64,000 bases of DNA, taken from Natrialba swarupiae (GTDB lineage: Archaea; Halobacteriota; Halobacteria; Halobacteriales; Natrialbaceae). The position numbers and the translations under genes are program-made. The notes under the pieces were generated by a model that saw nothing but the letters and a program-made list of their open reading frames with translations, was not told the DNA's origin and did not search any database. Location of the stretch: assembly GCF_008245225.1 (NCBI RefSeq), contig NZ_VTAW01000011.1:62001-126000 (forward strand), given 5' to 3'. This document shows positions 24,979-34,286 of this stretch, piece after piece; position 1 is the stretch's first letter, and the number at the start of each line of letters is the position of its first letter.

Positions 24979-26244
24979 ATGGACGAAAACGATCGGTCGA
25001 TCGCCGGGTTCACGATGGCGGGTCACGCCCTCGTTCACTGGTTCGAGACGTCGATTCCGATCTTTCTGGTCGTCTGGCTCGCCGAGTTCGACGTCACCAT
25101 CGCGTTGCTGGGACTCGTCGTCGCGCTCGGCTACGCACCGTTCGGCCTGGGCGCACTCCCCGGCGGCATCCTCGCGGACCGCTACGGGACCAAGCGGCTG
25201 ATCGTCCTCTGTCTCGCCGGGATGAGCCTCTCGTTTCTCGCCCTCTCGGTCGCGACGTCGATCTACGCGATCGCCGCCGGCCTGCTTCTGTGGGGGATCG
25301 CCGCGAGCGTCTACCATCCGGCCGGACTCTCGCTCATCAGCACGGGAGTCGACGATCGAGGGACGGTCTTCGCCTGGCACGGCATCGCCGGTAACGTCGG
25401 CATCGCGCTCGGCCCGTTCGTCGCGGCGACGCTGTTGATCGTCCTCGAGTGGCAACTCGTCGCGGCGCTGCTCGCCGTCCCCGGACTGCTCGCAGTGGTA
25501 TACGGGCTGACGGCCCAGTTCGATCCGACCGCGGCAGTCGAAGACGACGTCGACGCCGGTCCAACGGAGGCGTTGTCGCTGTCCGACCTGCTGGGGAACT
25601 CACGGGCACTGTTCGCGAGCACGTTCGCGATCGTCTTCGTCATCGTCACGTTCGAAGGCCTCTACTACCGAGGGATGCTGACCTATCTCCCCGAGATTCT
25701 CCACGGGGTGCCGGCGATGGAGACCCTCGCCGTGCCCGAGGGCCTCGAGGGGATCTCCCCGGCCGATTACATCTACGTCGGGTTGCTCGTCGTCGGGATG
25801 GCGGGACAGTACGTCGGCGGGAAGTTGACCGACCGCGTCTCGCCCGATCGTGGGCTGGCCGGCCTCTTCGTCGCGCTCGCCGTCCTCGCGGTGGCGTTCG
25901 TCCCCGTCACCACCATGGGTCTCGGTGCGATCGTCGCCCTCTGTGCCGTCTTCGGCTTCTTTCTCTTCGCGATTCAACCGTTCTACCAGAACGCCGTCGC
26001 CGTCTACACCCCGCCGGATACGCGCGGACTCTCCTACGGCTACACCTACCTCGGCGAGTTCGGCCTCGGCGCGGCCAGTATCGCCGTCGCCGGCTTCGTC
26101 CTCGAGGGGTTCTCGACCGCCGCCTTCTTCGTCCTGATCGCTGGCTTCGCCGCCGCGGGCGCGGTACTTTCCGCCGCGCTTGCGGCCGGGTTGGACCGGT
26201 TTCTCGAGGCGAGCCCCGATACAGCAACCGGGTTGAACGAGTGA
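24979..26244 (+). CDS. MFS transporter
   Basis: A 421-residue major facilitator protein with twelve predicted helices. The loop 2-3 motif is visible as GGILADRYGTKRL (about residues 58-70), and the cytoplasmic middle loop (~180-205) is short and acidic. The N-terminus MDENDRSIAGFTMAGHALVH enters helix 1 directly. The substrate cannot be told; it is closest in layout to drug or sugar-phosphate-like exporters. No partner gene adjoins it. Confidence 0.88.
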   Translation: MDENDRSIAGFTMAGHALVHWFETSIPIFLVVWLAEFDVTIALLGLVVALGYAPFGLGALPGGILADRYGTKRLIVLCLAGMSLSFLALSVATSIYAIAAGLLLWGIAASVYHPAGLSLISTGVDDRGTVFAWHGIAGNVGIALGPFVAATLLIVLEWQLVAALLAVPGLLAVVYGLTAQFDPTAAVEDDVDAGPTEALSLSDLLGNSRALFASTFAIVFVIVTFEGLYYRGMLTYLPEILHGVPAMETLAVPEGLEGISPADYIYVGLLVVGMAGQYVGGKLTDRVSPDRGLAGLFVALAVLAVAFVPVTTMGLGAIVALCAVFGFFLFAIQPFYQNAVAVYTPPDTRGLSYGYTYLGEFGLGAASIAVAGFVLEGFSTAAFFVLIAGFAAAGAVLSAALAAGLDRFLEASPDTATGLNE

Positions 26245-26445
26245 TCGGCGACGATACCACCCGTTACCGGGCGTCTCGCTCGACCGGTCGACAGACCTGT
26301 CTACATTCGAGGAGGAACGACACTGCGGAGAGAAGCGGATCCCACCGACAACAATCAAATAGTTGTCTTTTCGGCCAGTTGATTATCAGCTTCGATAACC
26401 GTGGATTACCATTTATGTGGTGACGCCATCACCCGTTCGATATCA

Positions 26446-29400
26446 ATGAGTTTCCTCCGACGGCTCGTACCGGCGGCCATCCGACGCAGATACACGGTCA
26501 AGTTTACGATCGTGCTCCTGTGTCTCGGGCTGATGGTCGGGCTCATCGGGTTCGCCGCGACCGTCGTCGTCACCGACGAGGTAGAAGACCGCGTCGAGGC
26601 GGACCAGCTCTCTCTCACCGAACAGGACGCACAGGGAGTACAACAGTGGCACGACCGGAACGAACGAACGGCGGCGATGCTCGCCACGTCGGACGCCGTC
26701 GCGAGTGACGACCCCGACGCGGTCGAACGACAGTTCATCGAGTGGGACCAGCGTCTTGGAGAGCAAGCGGTCGCGATCAGCTACGTCGATTCGGCGAACG
26801 GGACCGTCGTCGCGAGCACCGACGGCGCGCTCGTGGATCGGTCGCTCGCCGACCTCGACGGGGTCGACGAGGAGGCGACGAGCCAGACCACCGCCGACGA
26901 GCCGTGGATCTCGAGCCCGTACGTCGGCGACGACCTCGAGACCGAAAACGCGGTCGTCAGCTACGTCCTCCAGACGCCAGAACACGACGAGCGTGCGATC
27001 GTTTACACCGTCGATCTCGAGTCCGTCGGCACGCAACTCGCCGGAAGCGGGTCCGCCGTGACCGTCGTCGTCGACGGGAACGACGAGATCGTCCTCGACA
27101 GCGCGGGCTACGCTGGGGGTGAGACCCTCGGTGCCGAGTACGACGGCAGCGCCGCCGACTGGGTCCGCGCAGACGGTGCGACGACGCGACAGGTCGCCGG
27201 CGGGAGCGCGACCGTCCTGGACGCCTACGGGTTCGGAACCGAAGACTACGTCGTCAGCGGCGCACCGGTCGAGGGCACCGACTGGGTCGTCCTCACACAC
27301 GAACCGCGAAGCGCGGCCTTTGGCTACCTCTCGCTGGTCGACGAGCAGGGACTCGCGGCCGCCGCTGGCGGCCTCGTCGTCTTCGTCGGACTGGTCGGCG
27401 TCGTCCTCGGACGAAACACCACGTCGTCGATCGACCGACTCACCCGGAAGGTAAACGAGATGGAACAGGGCAACCTTCAGGTCGAGTTCGGGACCAAACG
27501 GATCGACAGCGTCGGAACGCTCGCTGACGGTCTCGCCTCGATGCGCGACACGTTGAGCGATCAGATTCAGGAAGCCGAAACTGCCCGCCAGGACGCCGAA
27601 CGCGAGCGAGAACGAGTCGAAGAGATCAACGACCGCCTCGAGCGAAACGCCGACGAGTACAGCGAGGTGATGGCCGCGGCCGCCGAGGGAGATCTGACCG
27701 CCCGAATCGACGCCGACGGCGAGAACGAGGCGATGGACGCCATCGCGACCGACTTCAACGGGATGTTAGAGGAGATCGAGCGCACCGTCGCGGAGCTGAA
27801 CCGGTTCGCCTCGTCCGTCGCGCTCGCCTCCGAGCAGGTCACCGCCTCGAGCGAGGAGGTTCGCTCGGCGTCCGAACAGGTCACCCAGTCGGTCCAGGAG
27901 ATCTCGGAGGGGGCAGACCAGCAAAACGAGTCGCTGCAGGCCGTCGACGGCGAGATGGACCTACTCTCGACGACGACCGAAGAGATCGCCGCCTCCTCGA
28001 ACGAGGTCGCCGACATCGCAGAGCAGACGGTCGAAACCGGCCAGAGCGGCCGGACGGCTGCACGAGCGGCGATCGAAGCGATGAACGAGATCGAAGGCGA
28101 GTCCGAGGGTGCCGTCACCGAGATCCAGCGCCTCGAGGAGGAGGTCCAACAGATCGACGAACTGATCGCGACCATTTCCGACATCGCACGCCAGACCAAC
28201 ATGCTGGCGCTGAACGCAAATATCGAGGCCTCACGCTCTGCGAGTGGCGACGACGAGGAAGGGTTCTCCGTCGTCGCCCAGGAGGTCAAAGAGCTCTCCG
28301 AGGACGTCGCCGCCGCGGCGAACGAAGCCGAGGCCCGACTCGAGGCGATCCGCGAGCGGACGGAGGTCTCGGCGGCCGAAGTCGAGGGAACCAGTTCGCA
28401 CATCGAGGACGCAAGCGAGCAGGTCCAGGCGGCCGTCGAAGCGCTCGAGGAGATCGCCGACCTGGCCCAGGAGACGAACAGCGGGGTCCAGGAGATCTCC
28501 GCCGCGACCGAAGAACAGGCCGCGTCGACCCAGGAGGTCGTGGCCATGGTCGACGAGGTGGCGACGATCTCCCAGCAGACGAGCACGCGTTCGGAAACTG
28601 CCGCCGCTGCGGCCCAAGAGCAGACCAGCGCGCTGACGGAGGTGACGAAGTCGGCCTCGCGACTGGCCGAGCAGTCCTCCGAACTGTCGGCTGCCCTCGA
28701 TCGGTTCGCCACCGACGTCGACGAGGACGACCTCGCGGTCGACCCCGAGGCGACGCTCGAGGATCTCGCGTTCGACGCGGAGTCCGCGCTCGAGGACGCT
28801 GATACGGACGAAATTACAGGCGAGGACGACCAGGTAGTCGCAAGCGAGGGCGCCGAAGGGGAGACCGAGCAGGCACTCGACGACGTGGCTCCAGGAACGG
28901 ATCACGCGGACGACGAGCCTGCGGACGGTGAGCCGTCTCCGACGGAGGGCGACGGCGATCCGCTCGCGGCCGCGCCGGCGACCGCCGAGGAGACGGACAC
29001 AGCGAGTGACGACGAGGCACCGACCGATCTGGCGGACGGCATTACGTTCGCGGCCGACGATGCCGCCGACGGCGACCGGCCCGATCCGCTGGCGAACGAG
29101 TCGCCACCTGACGAGGCCGAACCAGCTTCTGACGAGGCCGAATCCCCCTCCGGCGAACGCGAAACGGACGCCGCCCCCCTCGAGATGAACGAACCGATCG
29201 CGGACGACACCGTCGATCTCACGGTCGAGGAGGATCCGCTCGGGGATGGCTTCGCGGACGCCGAACCAGCCGAAACCGCGGAATCGGTCGACGGAAACGC
29301 TGAGACGACTGACTCGACTGACTCGGAGGCAACCACCGACGTGAGCGACCCGCTTGCGGCCGGTAGCGACGATCCCGTCACGTCGGACCCGCTCGTGGAA

Positions 29401-29985
29401 GCGGACGACGACGGGTTCGCGGACGAGGAACCCCGTACCTCGAGCAGCGGGCCGTCGGTCGAGGATCCGCTGCAGGAAGGCGATCTCGTCGATTCCGACT
29501 GGAGCGGCGACTCGTCGACCGTCGACGACCCCGTCTCGGAGCCTGCCTCGAATCTCGAGGTCGAAGAAGACGACGCCGTTGCCGGTGAAACCGAAGCGCA
29601 CGGCGGAGACGACGATTCGACGGAGTGGGACGAAAGCCGTGATGTGTTGGACGACTCGCCGGAGAGCACCGACCCACTCGCGGACACCGGGGTCGAATCC
29701 GAGACGACCGAGGGATCCCTGCCGGACGACGAATCCGGCGGCGACGACTCCGCGGACTCGATGACCACCGAACCGGAGGAGTGGAACCCGTTCACTGACG
29801 GCGACGAGATAGACCAGGTCGATCCGTCGGAGACCGGTGAGAGCGGTGACGATCTCGAGGAGTCGGCCGAAGCCGAACGGGACGACGCCGAGCGAGAGGG
29901 CGACGAGTCCGAAACCGACGAGGACGCCTCGGCGGTCGAGAACACCGACGACGTGTTCACGTTCGGCGAGACGACGGAAGAGTAG
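26446..29985 (+). CDS. Chemotaxis transducer (Htr type) with very long acidic C-terminal tail
   Basis: 1179 residues. TM1 (~18-42), an extracellular dCache-like sensor (~43-300), TM2 (~302-322), HAMP segments (~323-450), the MCP signalling hairpin (~455-755) with the conserved tip IARQTNMLALNANIEASRSA, then a 420-residue tail almost wholly Asp, Glu, Ser, Thr, Ala and Pro. The MCP hairpin would bind CheA/CheW and sense an outside ligand. The tail carries seven DPL motifs (such as GDPLAAAP, EDPLGDGF, SDPLVEAD, TDPLADTG) and one EWNPF near residue 1110, resembling the xWxxF CheR/CheB tether of bacterial receptors. Such a long tail is unusual. I chose the ATG at 26446; an in-frame upstream GTG at 26401 is less likely. 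Confidence 0.9.
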   Translation: MSFLRRLVPAAIRRRYTVKFTIVLLCLGLMVGLIGFAATVVVTDEVEDRVEADQLSLTEQDAQGVQQWHDRNERTAAMLATSDAVASDDPDAVERQFIEWDQRLGEQAVAISYVDSANGTVVASTDGALVDRSLADLDGVDEEATSQTTADEPWISSPYVGDDLETENAVVSYVLQTPEHDERAIVYTVDLESVGTQLAGSGSAVTVVVDGNDEIVLDSAGYAGGETLGAEYDGSAADWVRADGATTRQVAGGSATVLDAYGFGTEDYVVSGAPVEGTDWVVLTHEPRSAAFGYLSLVDEQGLAAAAGGLVVFVGLVGVVLGRNTTSSIDRLTRKVNEMEQGNLQVEFGTKRIDSVGTLADGLASMRDTLSDQIQEAETARQDAERERERVEEINDRLERNADEYSEVMAAAAEGDLTARIDADGENEAMDAIATDFNGMLEEIERTVAELNRFASSVALASEQVTASSEEVRSASEQVTQSVQEISEGADQQNESLQAVDGEMDLLSTTTEEIAASSNEVADIAEQTVETGQSGRTAARAAIEAMNEIEGESEGAVTEIQRLEEEVQQIDELIATISDIARQTNMLALNANIEASRSASGDDEEGFSVVAQEVKELSEDVAAAANEAEARLEAIRERTEVSAAEVEGTSSHIEDASEQVQAAVEALEEIADLAQETNSGVQEISAATEEQAASTQEVVAMVDEVATISQQTSTRSETAAAAAQEQTSALTEVTKSASRLAEQSSELSAALDRFATDVDEDDLAVDPEATLEDLAFDAESALEDADTDEITGEDDQVVASEGAEGETEQALDDVAPGTDHADDEPADGEPSPTEGDGDPLAAAPATAEETDTASDDEAPTDLADGITFAADDAADGDRPDPLANESPPDEAEPASDEAESPSGERETDAAPLEMNEPIADDTVDLTVEEDPLGDGFADAEPAETAESVDGNAETTDSTDSEATTDVSDPLAAGSDDPVTSDPLVEADDDGFADEEPRTSSSGPSVEDPLQEGDLVDSDWSGDSSTVDDPVSEPASNLEVEEDDAVAGETEAHGGDDDSTEWDESRDVLDDSPESTDPLADTGVESETTEGSLPDDESGGDDSADSMTTEPEEWNPFTDGDEIDQVDPSETGESGDDLEESAEAERDDAEREGDESETDEDASAVENTDDVFTFGETTEE

Positions 29986-30085
29986 CGCCGAACGCGGAGC
30001 CGACGGATCTGTCGAACGATGGAGACGGCCCGTACTCCCGTCGTCGTTCGCTACCTTTTTGCCTGCACTGTGGCAAGAAATCTGC

Positions 30086-30967
30086 ATGCTTACCGTGCGG
30101 GCTCCAGCGACGAGTGCGAACCTCGGGAGCGGCTTCGACGTCTTCGGCGTCGCGCTCGGAGCGCCCGCCGACGTGGTTCGAGTCGAGCGCGCGCCGGAAA
30201 CGACGATCTCGATCACCGGGGCCGGCAGCCAGTACATTCCCGAAGACCCGAAGAAGAATACAGTGGGTGCAGTCGCCGAGGCGCTCGACGCGCCGGCACG
30301 CATTCGAATCGACAAGGGCGTTCGCCCCTCCTCCGGGCTCGGCTCGTCGGCCGCCAGCGCCGCCGCCGCCGCCGTCGCGTTGAACGAACTCTACGGCCGT
30401 GGTCTCACGCGCGAGGAACTCGTTCCGATCGCCGCCGAGGGCGAGGCGCTCGTCTCCGGCGAAGCCCACGCCGACAACGTCGCGCCGTCGTTGCTCGGTG
30501 GCTTTACGGTCGTGACCGACGGCGGCGTCACCCAGGTCGACACGTCGATCCCTCTCGTGGCCTGTCTCCCCGAAATCACGGTCTCGACGCGGGACGCACG
30601 CGCGGTCGTCCCCGAGCACGCCCGGATGGACAACGTCGTCGACACCGTCGGCAACGCCGCCACGCTCGCGGTCGGGATGGCACGGAACGATCCCGAACTC
30701 GTCGGGAAGGGAATGGCCGACGAAATCGTCACTCCCGAACGAACCGCACTCATCGACGGTTACGCACAGGTTCGCGACGCCGCCCTCGAGGCGGGTGCGA
30801 CCGGCGTCACCGTAAGCGGCGCTGGGCCCGGCGTGCTCGCGGTCTGTCACCACGCCGATCGTCGAGCGATCGCGGCGGCGATGCTCGACGCCTTCGACGC
30901 GGCCGGTATCGAGAGCCGGGCCTACCAGACCACGGTCGGGCCCGGCGCTCGGCTCTACACCGACTGA
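30086..30967 (+). CDS. thrB: Homoserine kinase
   Basis: A 293-residue GHMP kinase that phosphorylates homoserine in threonine synthesis. The start MLTVRAPATSANLGSGFDVF, the ATP-binding loop PSSGLGSSAASAAAA near residue 85, and the C-terminal motif GVTVSGAGPGVLAV are the three GHMP signatures. Length is normal. The ATG at 30086 opens directly into the family N-terminus. A small membrane protein gene follows six bases after the stop and is probably cotranscribed. No other threonine gene is in the window. Confidence 0.95.
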   Translation: MLTVRAPATSANLGSGFDVFGVALGAPADVVRVERAPETTISITGAGSQYIPEDPKKNTVGAVAEALDAPARIRIDKGVRPSSGLGSSAASAAAAAVALNELYGRGLTREELVPIAAEGEALVSGEAHADNVAPSLLGGFTVVTDGGVTQVDTSIPLVACLPEITVSTRDARAVVPEHARMDNVVDTVGNAATLAVGMARNDPELVGKGMADEIVTPERTALIDGYAQVRDAALEAGATGVTVSGAGPGVLAVCHHADRRAIAAAMLDAFDAAGIESRAYQTTVGPGARLYTD

Positions 30968-30973
30968 GCGACG

Positions 30974-31300
30974 ATGGGCGTCCGAACCGACGGCGCGTTG
31001 GCCGTGGTGGTGTTGACCGCTGCACTCGTCGCGTTCGTCCTCGTCGGGGCCACCCCGTCGCTGCCTGCGTTCTTGCTCGGAGCAGCCGCGACGCTCGGTT
31101 TCGAACTCGTCGCCGCTCGCGATCCCGAGACCGTTCGAAAGTACTGGGAGCGGCGTCCGGTCCAGTTCGCTGCCGTCGTCGTCGCGCTCGTGATCGTGGG
31201 AGTCGGCACGACGGTCGCACCGTCGAGCGTGTTGTCGGCGATTTCGGGAGCGCTGGTGGCGTATCTCGCCTTTCTGATTGTCGTCGTCGTCGGATCGTAA
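30974..31300 (+). CDS. Small membrane protein downstream of thrB
   Basis: A 108-residue protein with about four hydrophobic segments (8-26, 29-46, 64-82, 88-107) and a polar loop (ARDPETVRKYWERRPVQF) between the second and third. No family is recognised. The six-base gap after thrB argues for one operon, but nothing links it to threonine synthesis. Confidence 0.65.
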   Translation: MGVRTDGALAVVVLTAALVAFVLVGATPSLPAFLLGAAATLGFELVAARDPETVRKYWERRPVQFAAVVVALVIVGVGTTVAPSSVLSAISGALVAYLAFLIVVVVGS

Positions 31301-31420
31301 CGGCGACAATTCCGTCTCTCCGGGCGTTCTGCGCCGCCATCGTTAGGGCTGCAAACTCGAGGCTCGCGCCGGGCCGGACGCGAGCGCCCCGACCCCGTCA
31401 CGGACGGGACGGTCGAGGCG

Positions 31421-32485
31421 TCACGGGTCGAACGGGGCCGACGCCTCGGTGTCGGTCCGGGTGAGGCCTCGATGGACGCGACCAACCGTCGTCCCGTTTA
31501 CGTCCCGCCACGTTCCCGTCGCAGTAACGCGGTTTCCGTCGACGTCGACCGATCGCTCGTCCGCCGACGCGCCCAGTCGTTGCTCGAGGTCATCGACGTC
31601 GGGGTCGTCGACGATCGCTGCGAACTCACCGGTCGCCGTCTCCGCGTCGTCGACGGTAAACGAGCAGACGACGCCGTCGGCGTCCTCGAACCCCTCGAAC
31701 GTGACGTCGGTGATTCCCCCGTTCTCGTCGGGAGTGAGTCGGTCGCCGTACTGTCCGACGGTGACGTCGCCTTCGCCCGCGGTTTCGACGAGCCACGCGA
31801 CCTCGTCCGAGAGCTCGGTCGCCCGATCCGCGTCGCCCACCGAGGCTGCGACGATGGTTTCGATCCGCGTCGTCGGGTCCGCGTCGTCCTCGAGTTCCGC
31901 GCCGTCGACGAAGATGATCGCCTCGGCGCTGACGGCGATCACCGCGTCGGCGTCCTCCTCTACCGGCGTGTAGACGTCGTACTCGCCGACCTCGGCCGTT
32001 CGTTCCATCCGTCTGAGAAACTCCGCCGCCGGCTCCTCGGTGAGCCGGTCGTCGATCTCCGCGGTGTCGACGTCCCCGGCCACGATCACGGCGTCGTTTA
32101 CCACCAGCAGTTCCTCGACGGCCGTCTCGAAGGCGTCGTCGTCGACGAGCCTGCCGAGTCGGTACTGCGAGAGACCGAGCCCGACGGCGAAATACGCCGC
32201 GAGCAGTCCGGTAGAGACGGGTTCGACCATCGGATCGTCCTGGAACTCGTCCGGAACCTCCTCGCTCGGCTCCGCTTGTTCGAGTTCTCGCTGTGTCTCG
32301 TCCTCGAGGGCCGTCCAGTCGATCGCGACGAACTCGAGGCCGTCGTCTTCGATCGTGAGCCACCGGGTGTACGCCGGACGGTCGTCGGTCTCCTGTGCGG
32401 TGACCGTGGGACTGCCCGCGATACCGACTGTGACCGCTGTCGCCGCACCGATCAGCTCGAGCGTCCGTCGTCGACTCGGGGTCAT
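31421..32485 (-). CDS. Tat-exported haloarchaeal protein, unknown
   Basis: A 354-residue protein beginning MTPSRRRTLELIGAATAVTV, with a twin-arginine signal and a likely cleavage near SPTVTAQ (~residue 32). The mature part is strongly acidic, mixes helices and strands, and has no membrane anchor at the C-terminus. It includes a weakly hydrophobic segment VSTGLLAAYFAVGLGLSQY (~92-110). No domain is recognised. The ATG at 32485 is chosen because the signal peptide starts there; an upstream in-frame start would put 30 residues before the twin arginine. Confidence 0.65.
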   Translation of the reverse strand: MTPSRRRTLELIGAATAVTVGIAGSPTVTAQETDDRPAYTRWLTIEDDGLEFVAIDWTALEDETQRELEQAEPSEEVPDEFQDDPMVEPVSTGLLAAYFAVGLGLSQYRLGRLVDDDAFETAVEELLVVNDAVIVAGDVDTAEIDDRLTEEPAAEFLRRMERTAEVGEYDVYTPVEEDADAVIAVSAEAIIFVDGAELEDDADPTTRIETIVAASVGDADRATELSDEVAWLVETAGEGDVTVGQYGDRLTPDENGGITDVTFEGFEDADGVVCSFTVDDAETATGEFAAIVDDPDVDDLEQRLGASADERSVDVDGNRVTATGTWRDVNGTTVGRVHRGLTRTDTEASAPFDP

Positions 32486-32584
32486 GGTCGATACTACGCG
32501 ATCGCGCTCGATATAGGACAGGGGCCGGTATTCGTTCGTGCCACAGAGACCGTCACGCACCTCGAATGAACTCACCGCTCGTTG

Positions 32585-33367
32585 TCAGATGTCCCGGCGC
32601 GTAAAGAGAACCAGGGCGACGCCGAGCAAGACGAGAAAGGCGACCAGGAGAATTCCTGCGTCCGCGAACGCGTACTCCTCGCGGACGAGGATCGCCGTCT
32701 CGTCGAAGTATCGACTCGGCGTCACCGCGCCGATCCACTCGACGTCGGGATCGAGCCCGGAGACGGCATCGACCAGCCAGCAGACGAACACGAGCGTTAT
32801 CGCCGTCGACCGTGCGGTCTTCGGCCGGTCGGCGACGACCGAGAGGACGAGACCGATCCCCGCACAGACCAGCAGGTAGGGTATCGAGAGCAGATGGACC
32901 ATCGCGAGTGCGACGGGGTCGAACGACTCGCCGATGACGAGTGCGCCGACGTAGACGACGGTCGCCACTCCGACGTTCAACGCGACCAGCGGGACCCACA
33001 GCGCGGCGACTTTCTGGAGAATGACGGATTCCCGCGAGACCGGATTCGAGAGGGTGAGGTCCATCGTCCGGTCGGCGACGTCGGCTGCGATCAGTCCCGC
33101 ACCGGCGTACGCGAAGTAGATGCCGACGAGGATCACCCAGAAAAACGAGTAGATTTCGGCCGCGATGAACCCCTCGATCGTGTGCAGCGCCTCGATTCCG
33201 AACAGGTCGAAAAAGAAGGCCGGAAACGCCTCCTCGAGCGCTTCCATCTCTTCGGAGAGACTCGGGAACATCGCAAAGTAAAGCGCAGAGAGGAGGACGA
33301 AGACGCCGACGAGGACGACTGACCCGCGGACCCGCTTTCGCGACTCGATCCGGAGGATCGCCGTCAC
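32585..33367 (-). CDS. ABC transporter permease (ABC-2 type), second of two
   Basis: 260 residues, six predicted membrane helices, with the ABC-2-type internal motif RTMDLTLSNPVSRESVILQK (~93-112), typical of natural-antibiotic or copper-type exporters (NosY-like). The GTG start at 33367 overlaps the TGA of the 46-codon gene by GTGA, so translation is coupled. It is about half identical to the permease at 33504-34286 over its full length, so it arose by tandem duplication. With the ATPase upstream the two could form a heterodimeric channel; the cargo is unknown. Confidence 0.88.
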   Translation of the reverse strand: MTAILRIESRKRVRGSVVLVGVFVLLSALYFAMFPSLSEEMEALEEAFPAFFFDLFGIEALHTIEGFIAAEIYSFFWVILVGIYFAYAGAGLIAADVADRTMDLTLSNPVSRESVILQKVAALWVPLVALNVGVATVVYVGALVIGESFDPVALAMVHLLSIPYLLVCAGIGLVLSVVADRPKTARSTAITLVFVCWLVDAVSGLDPDVEWIGAVTPSRYFDETAILVREEYAFADAGILLVAFLVLLGVALVLFTRRDI

Positions 33368-33504
33368 GTCGACACCTCCGAGAGACGGTCGATCGTCGAC
33401 CGGATGCTCGCGTCGGCGTTCCGTCGGCGCTCGTGGATGTGCTCGCGCCGACTGGTGGGGACGTCGAACACGGCGGCGGTTGCGGTTCGATCCGTTGTCC
33501 TCAT
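33364..33504 (-). CDS. 46-residue protein between the two permeases
   Basis: A short gene whose ATG overlaps the TGA of the upstream permease (ATGA) and whose TGA overlaps the GTG start of the next permease (GTGA). The product (MRTTDRTATAAVFDVPTSRR to STIDRLSEVST) is basic in the middle, soluble and probably helical at the end, with no membrane segment. The exact fit between two coupled genes argues that it is real. It could be a small partner of the transporter or only a translational bridge; no family is known to me. Confidence 0.6.
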   Translation of the reverse strand: MRTTDRTATAAVFDVPTSRREHIHERRRNADASIRSTIDRLSEVST

Positions 33505-34286
33505 CAGATATCCCTCCGGACGAAGAGAGCGGTCGCGACGCCGAGCAAGACGAGAAACGCGATCAGAAGAATTCCTGCGTCCGCGAACGCGTACTCCTCG
33601 TGGACGAGGATCGCACCCGGGTCGACGTACCGACTCGGCGTGATCGCACCGACCCACTCGAACTCCGAGTTCATCTCGGAAAGACCGTCGACCAGCCAGC
33701 AGACGAACACGAGTCCCAGTGCGGTCGCCTGTGCGCTCTCGACGCGTCCGAGGACGACCGAGAGGACGATGCCGATCCCGGCACAGACCAGCAGATAGGG
33801 GACAATAAACAGGTGTGCCACCGCGAGAGTGACGGGATCGAGCGTCTCACCGATGACCACGATGCCGACGAACAGGACCGCAAACAGGCCGACGTGCAAC
33901 GCGACCAGCGGAACCCACAGTGCGGCGACTTTCTGGAGGAGGACGGACTCCCGCGAGACCGGATTCGAGAGGGTGAGGTCCATCCGGCGGGTGCGAACGT
34001 CCTCGACGATCATCCCGGCGCTGGCGTACGCGAAGTAAATTCCGGCGAACAGCAGCCAGATCAGAGAGAACACGTATCCGCCGACGAACCCCTCGATCGT
34101 GTGAATCTCTTCGATCCCCAACAAGCCGAGCAAGACCGGCGGAAATGCCTCCTCGATGAGTTCGGCCTCGTCCGCAAACCCCGGAAAGACGGCGAGGACG
34201 AACGCCAGCAACAGGCCCAGCAGGCCGGTCAGTACGAGCGAACTGCGGACCAGCTTTCTGGACTCGAGACGCAGAATCGCCGTCAT
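33504..34286 (-). CDS. ABC transporter permease (ABC-2 type), first of two
   Basis: 260 residues, six predicted helices, with the same layout and motifs as its neighbour: MTAILRLESRKLVRSSLVL at the start, IHTIEGFVGGYVFSLIWLL, RRMDLTLSNPVSRESVLLQK and the end LFVRRDI. The ATG at 34286 overlaps the stop of the ATPase gene (ATGA). It belongs to a four-gene operon: ATPase, permease, 46-codon gene, permease. Confidence 0.88.
   Translation of the reverse strand: MTAILRLESRKLVRSSLVLTGLLGLLLAFVLAVFPGFADEAELIEEAFPPVLLGLLGIEEIHTIEGFVGGYVFSLIWLLFAGIYFAYASAGMIVEDVRTRRMDLTLSNPVSRESVLLQKVAALWVPLVALHVGLFAVLFVGIVVIGETLDPVTLAVAHLFIVPYLLVCAGIGIVLSVVLGRVESAQATALGLVFVCWLVDGLSEMNSEFEWVGAITPSRYVDPGAILVHEEYAFADAGILLIAFLVLLGVATALFVRRDI

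Noticed and set aside
28816-29960. Possible CRISPR-like or satellite array because of the repeated DPL-coding blocks
   Set aside because: The repeats are irregular in spacing, coding in one frame, and lack constant repeats with unique spacers.
28231-30315. Long minus-strand frame across the chemoreceptor tail
   Set aside because: It runs through the antisense of the repetitive acidic tail and into thrB, both of which are convincing genes on the plus strand.
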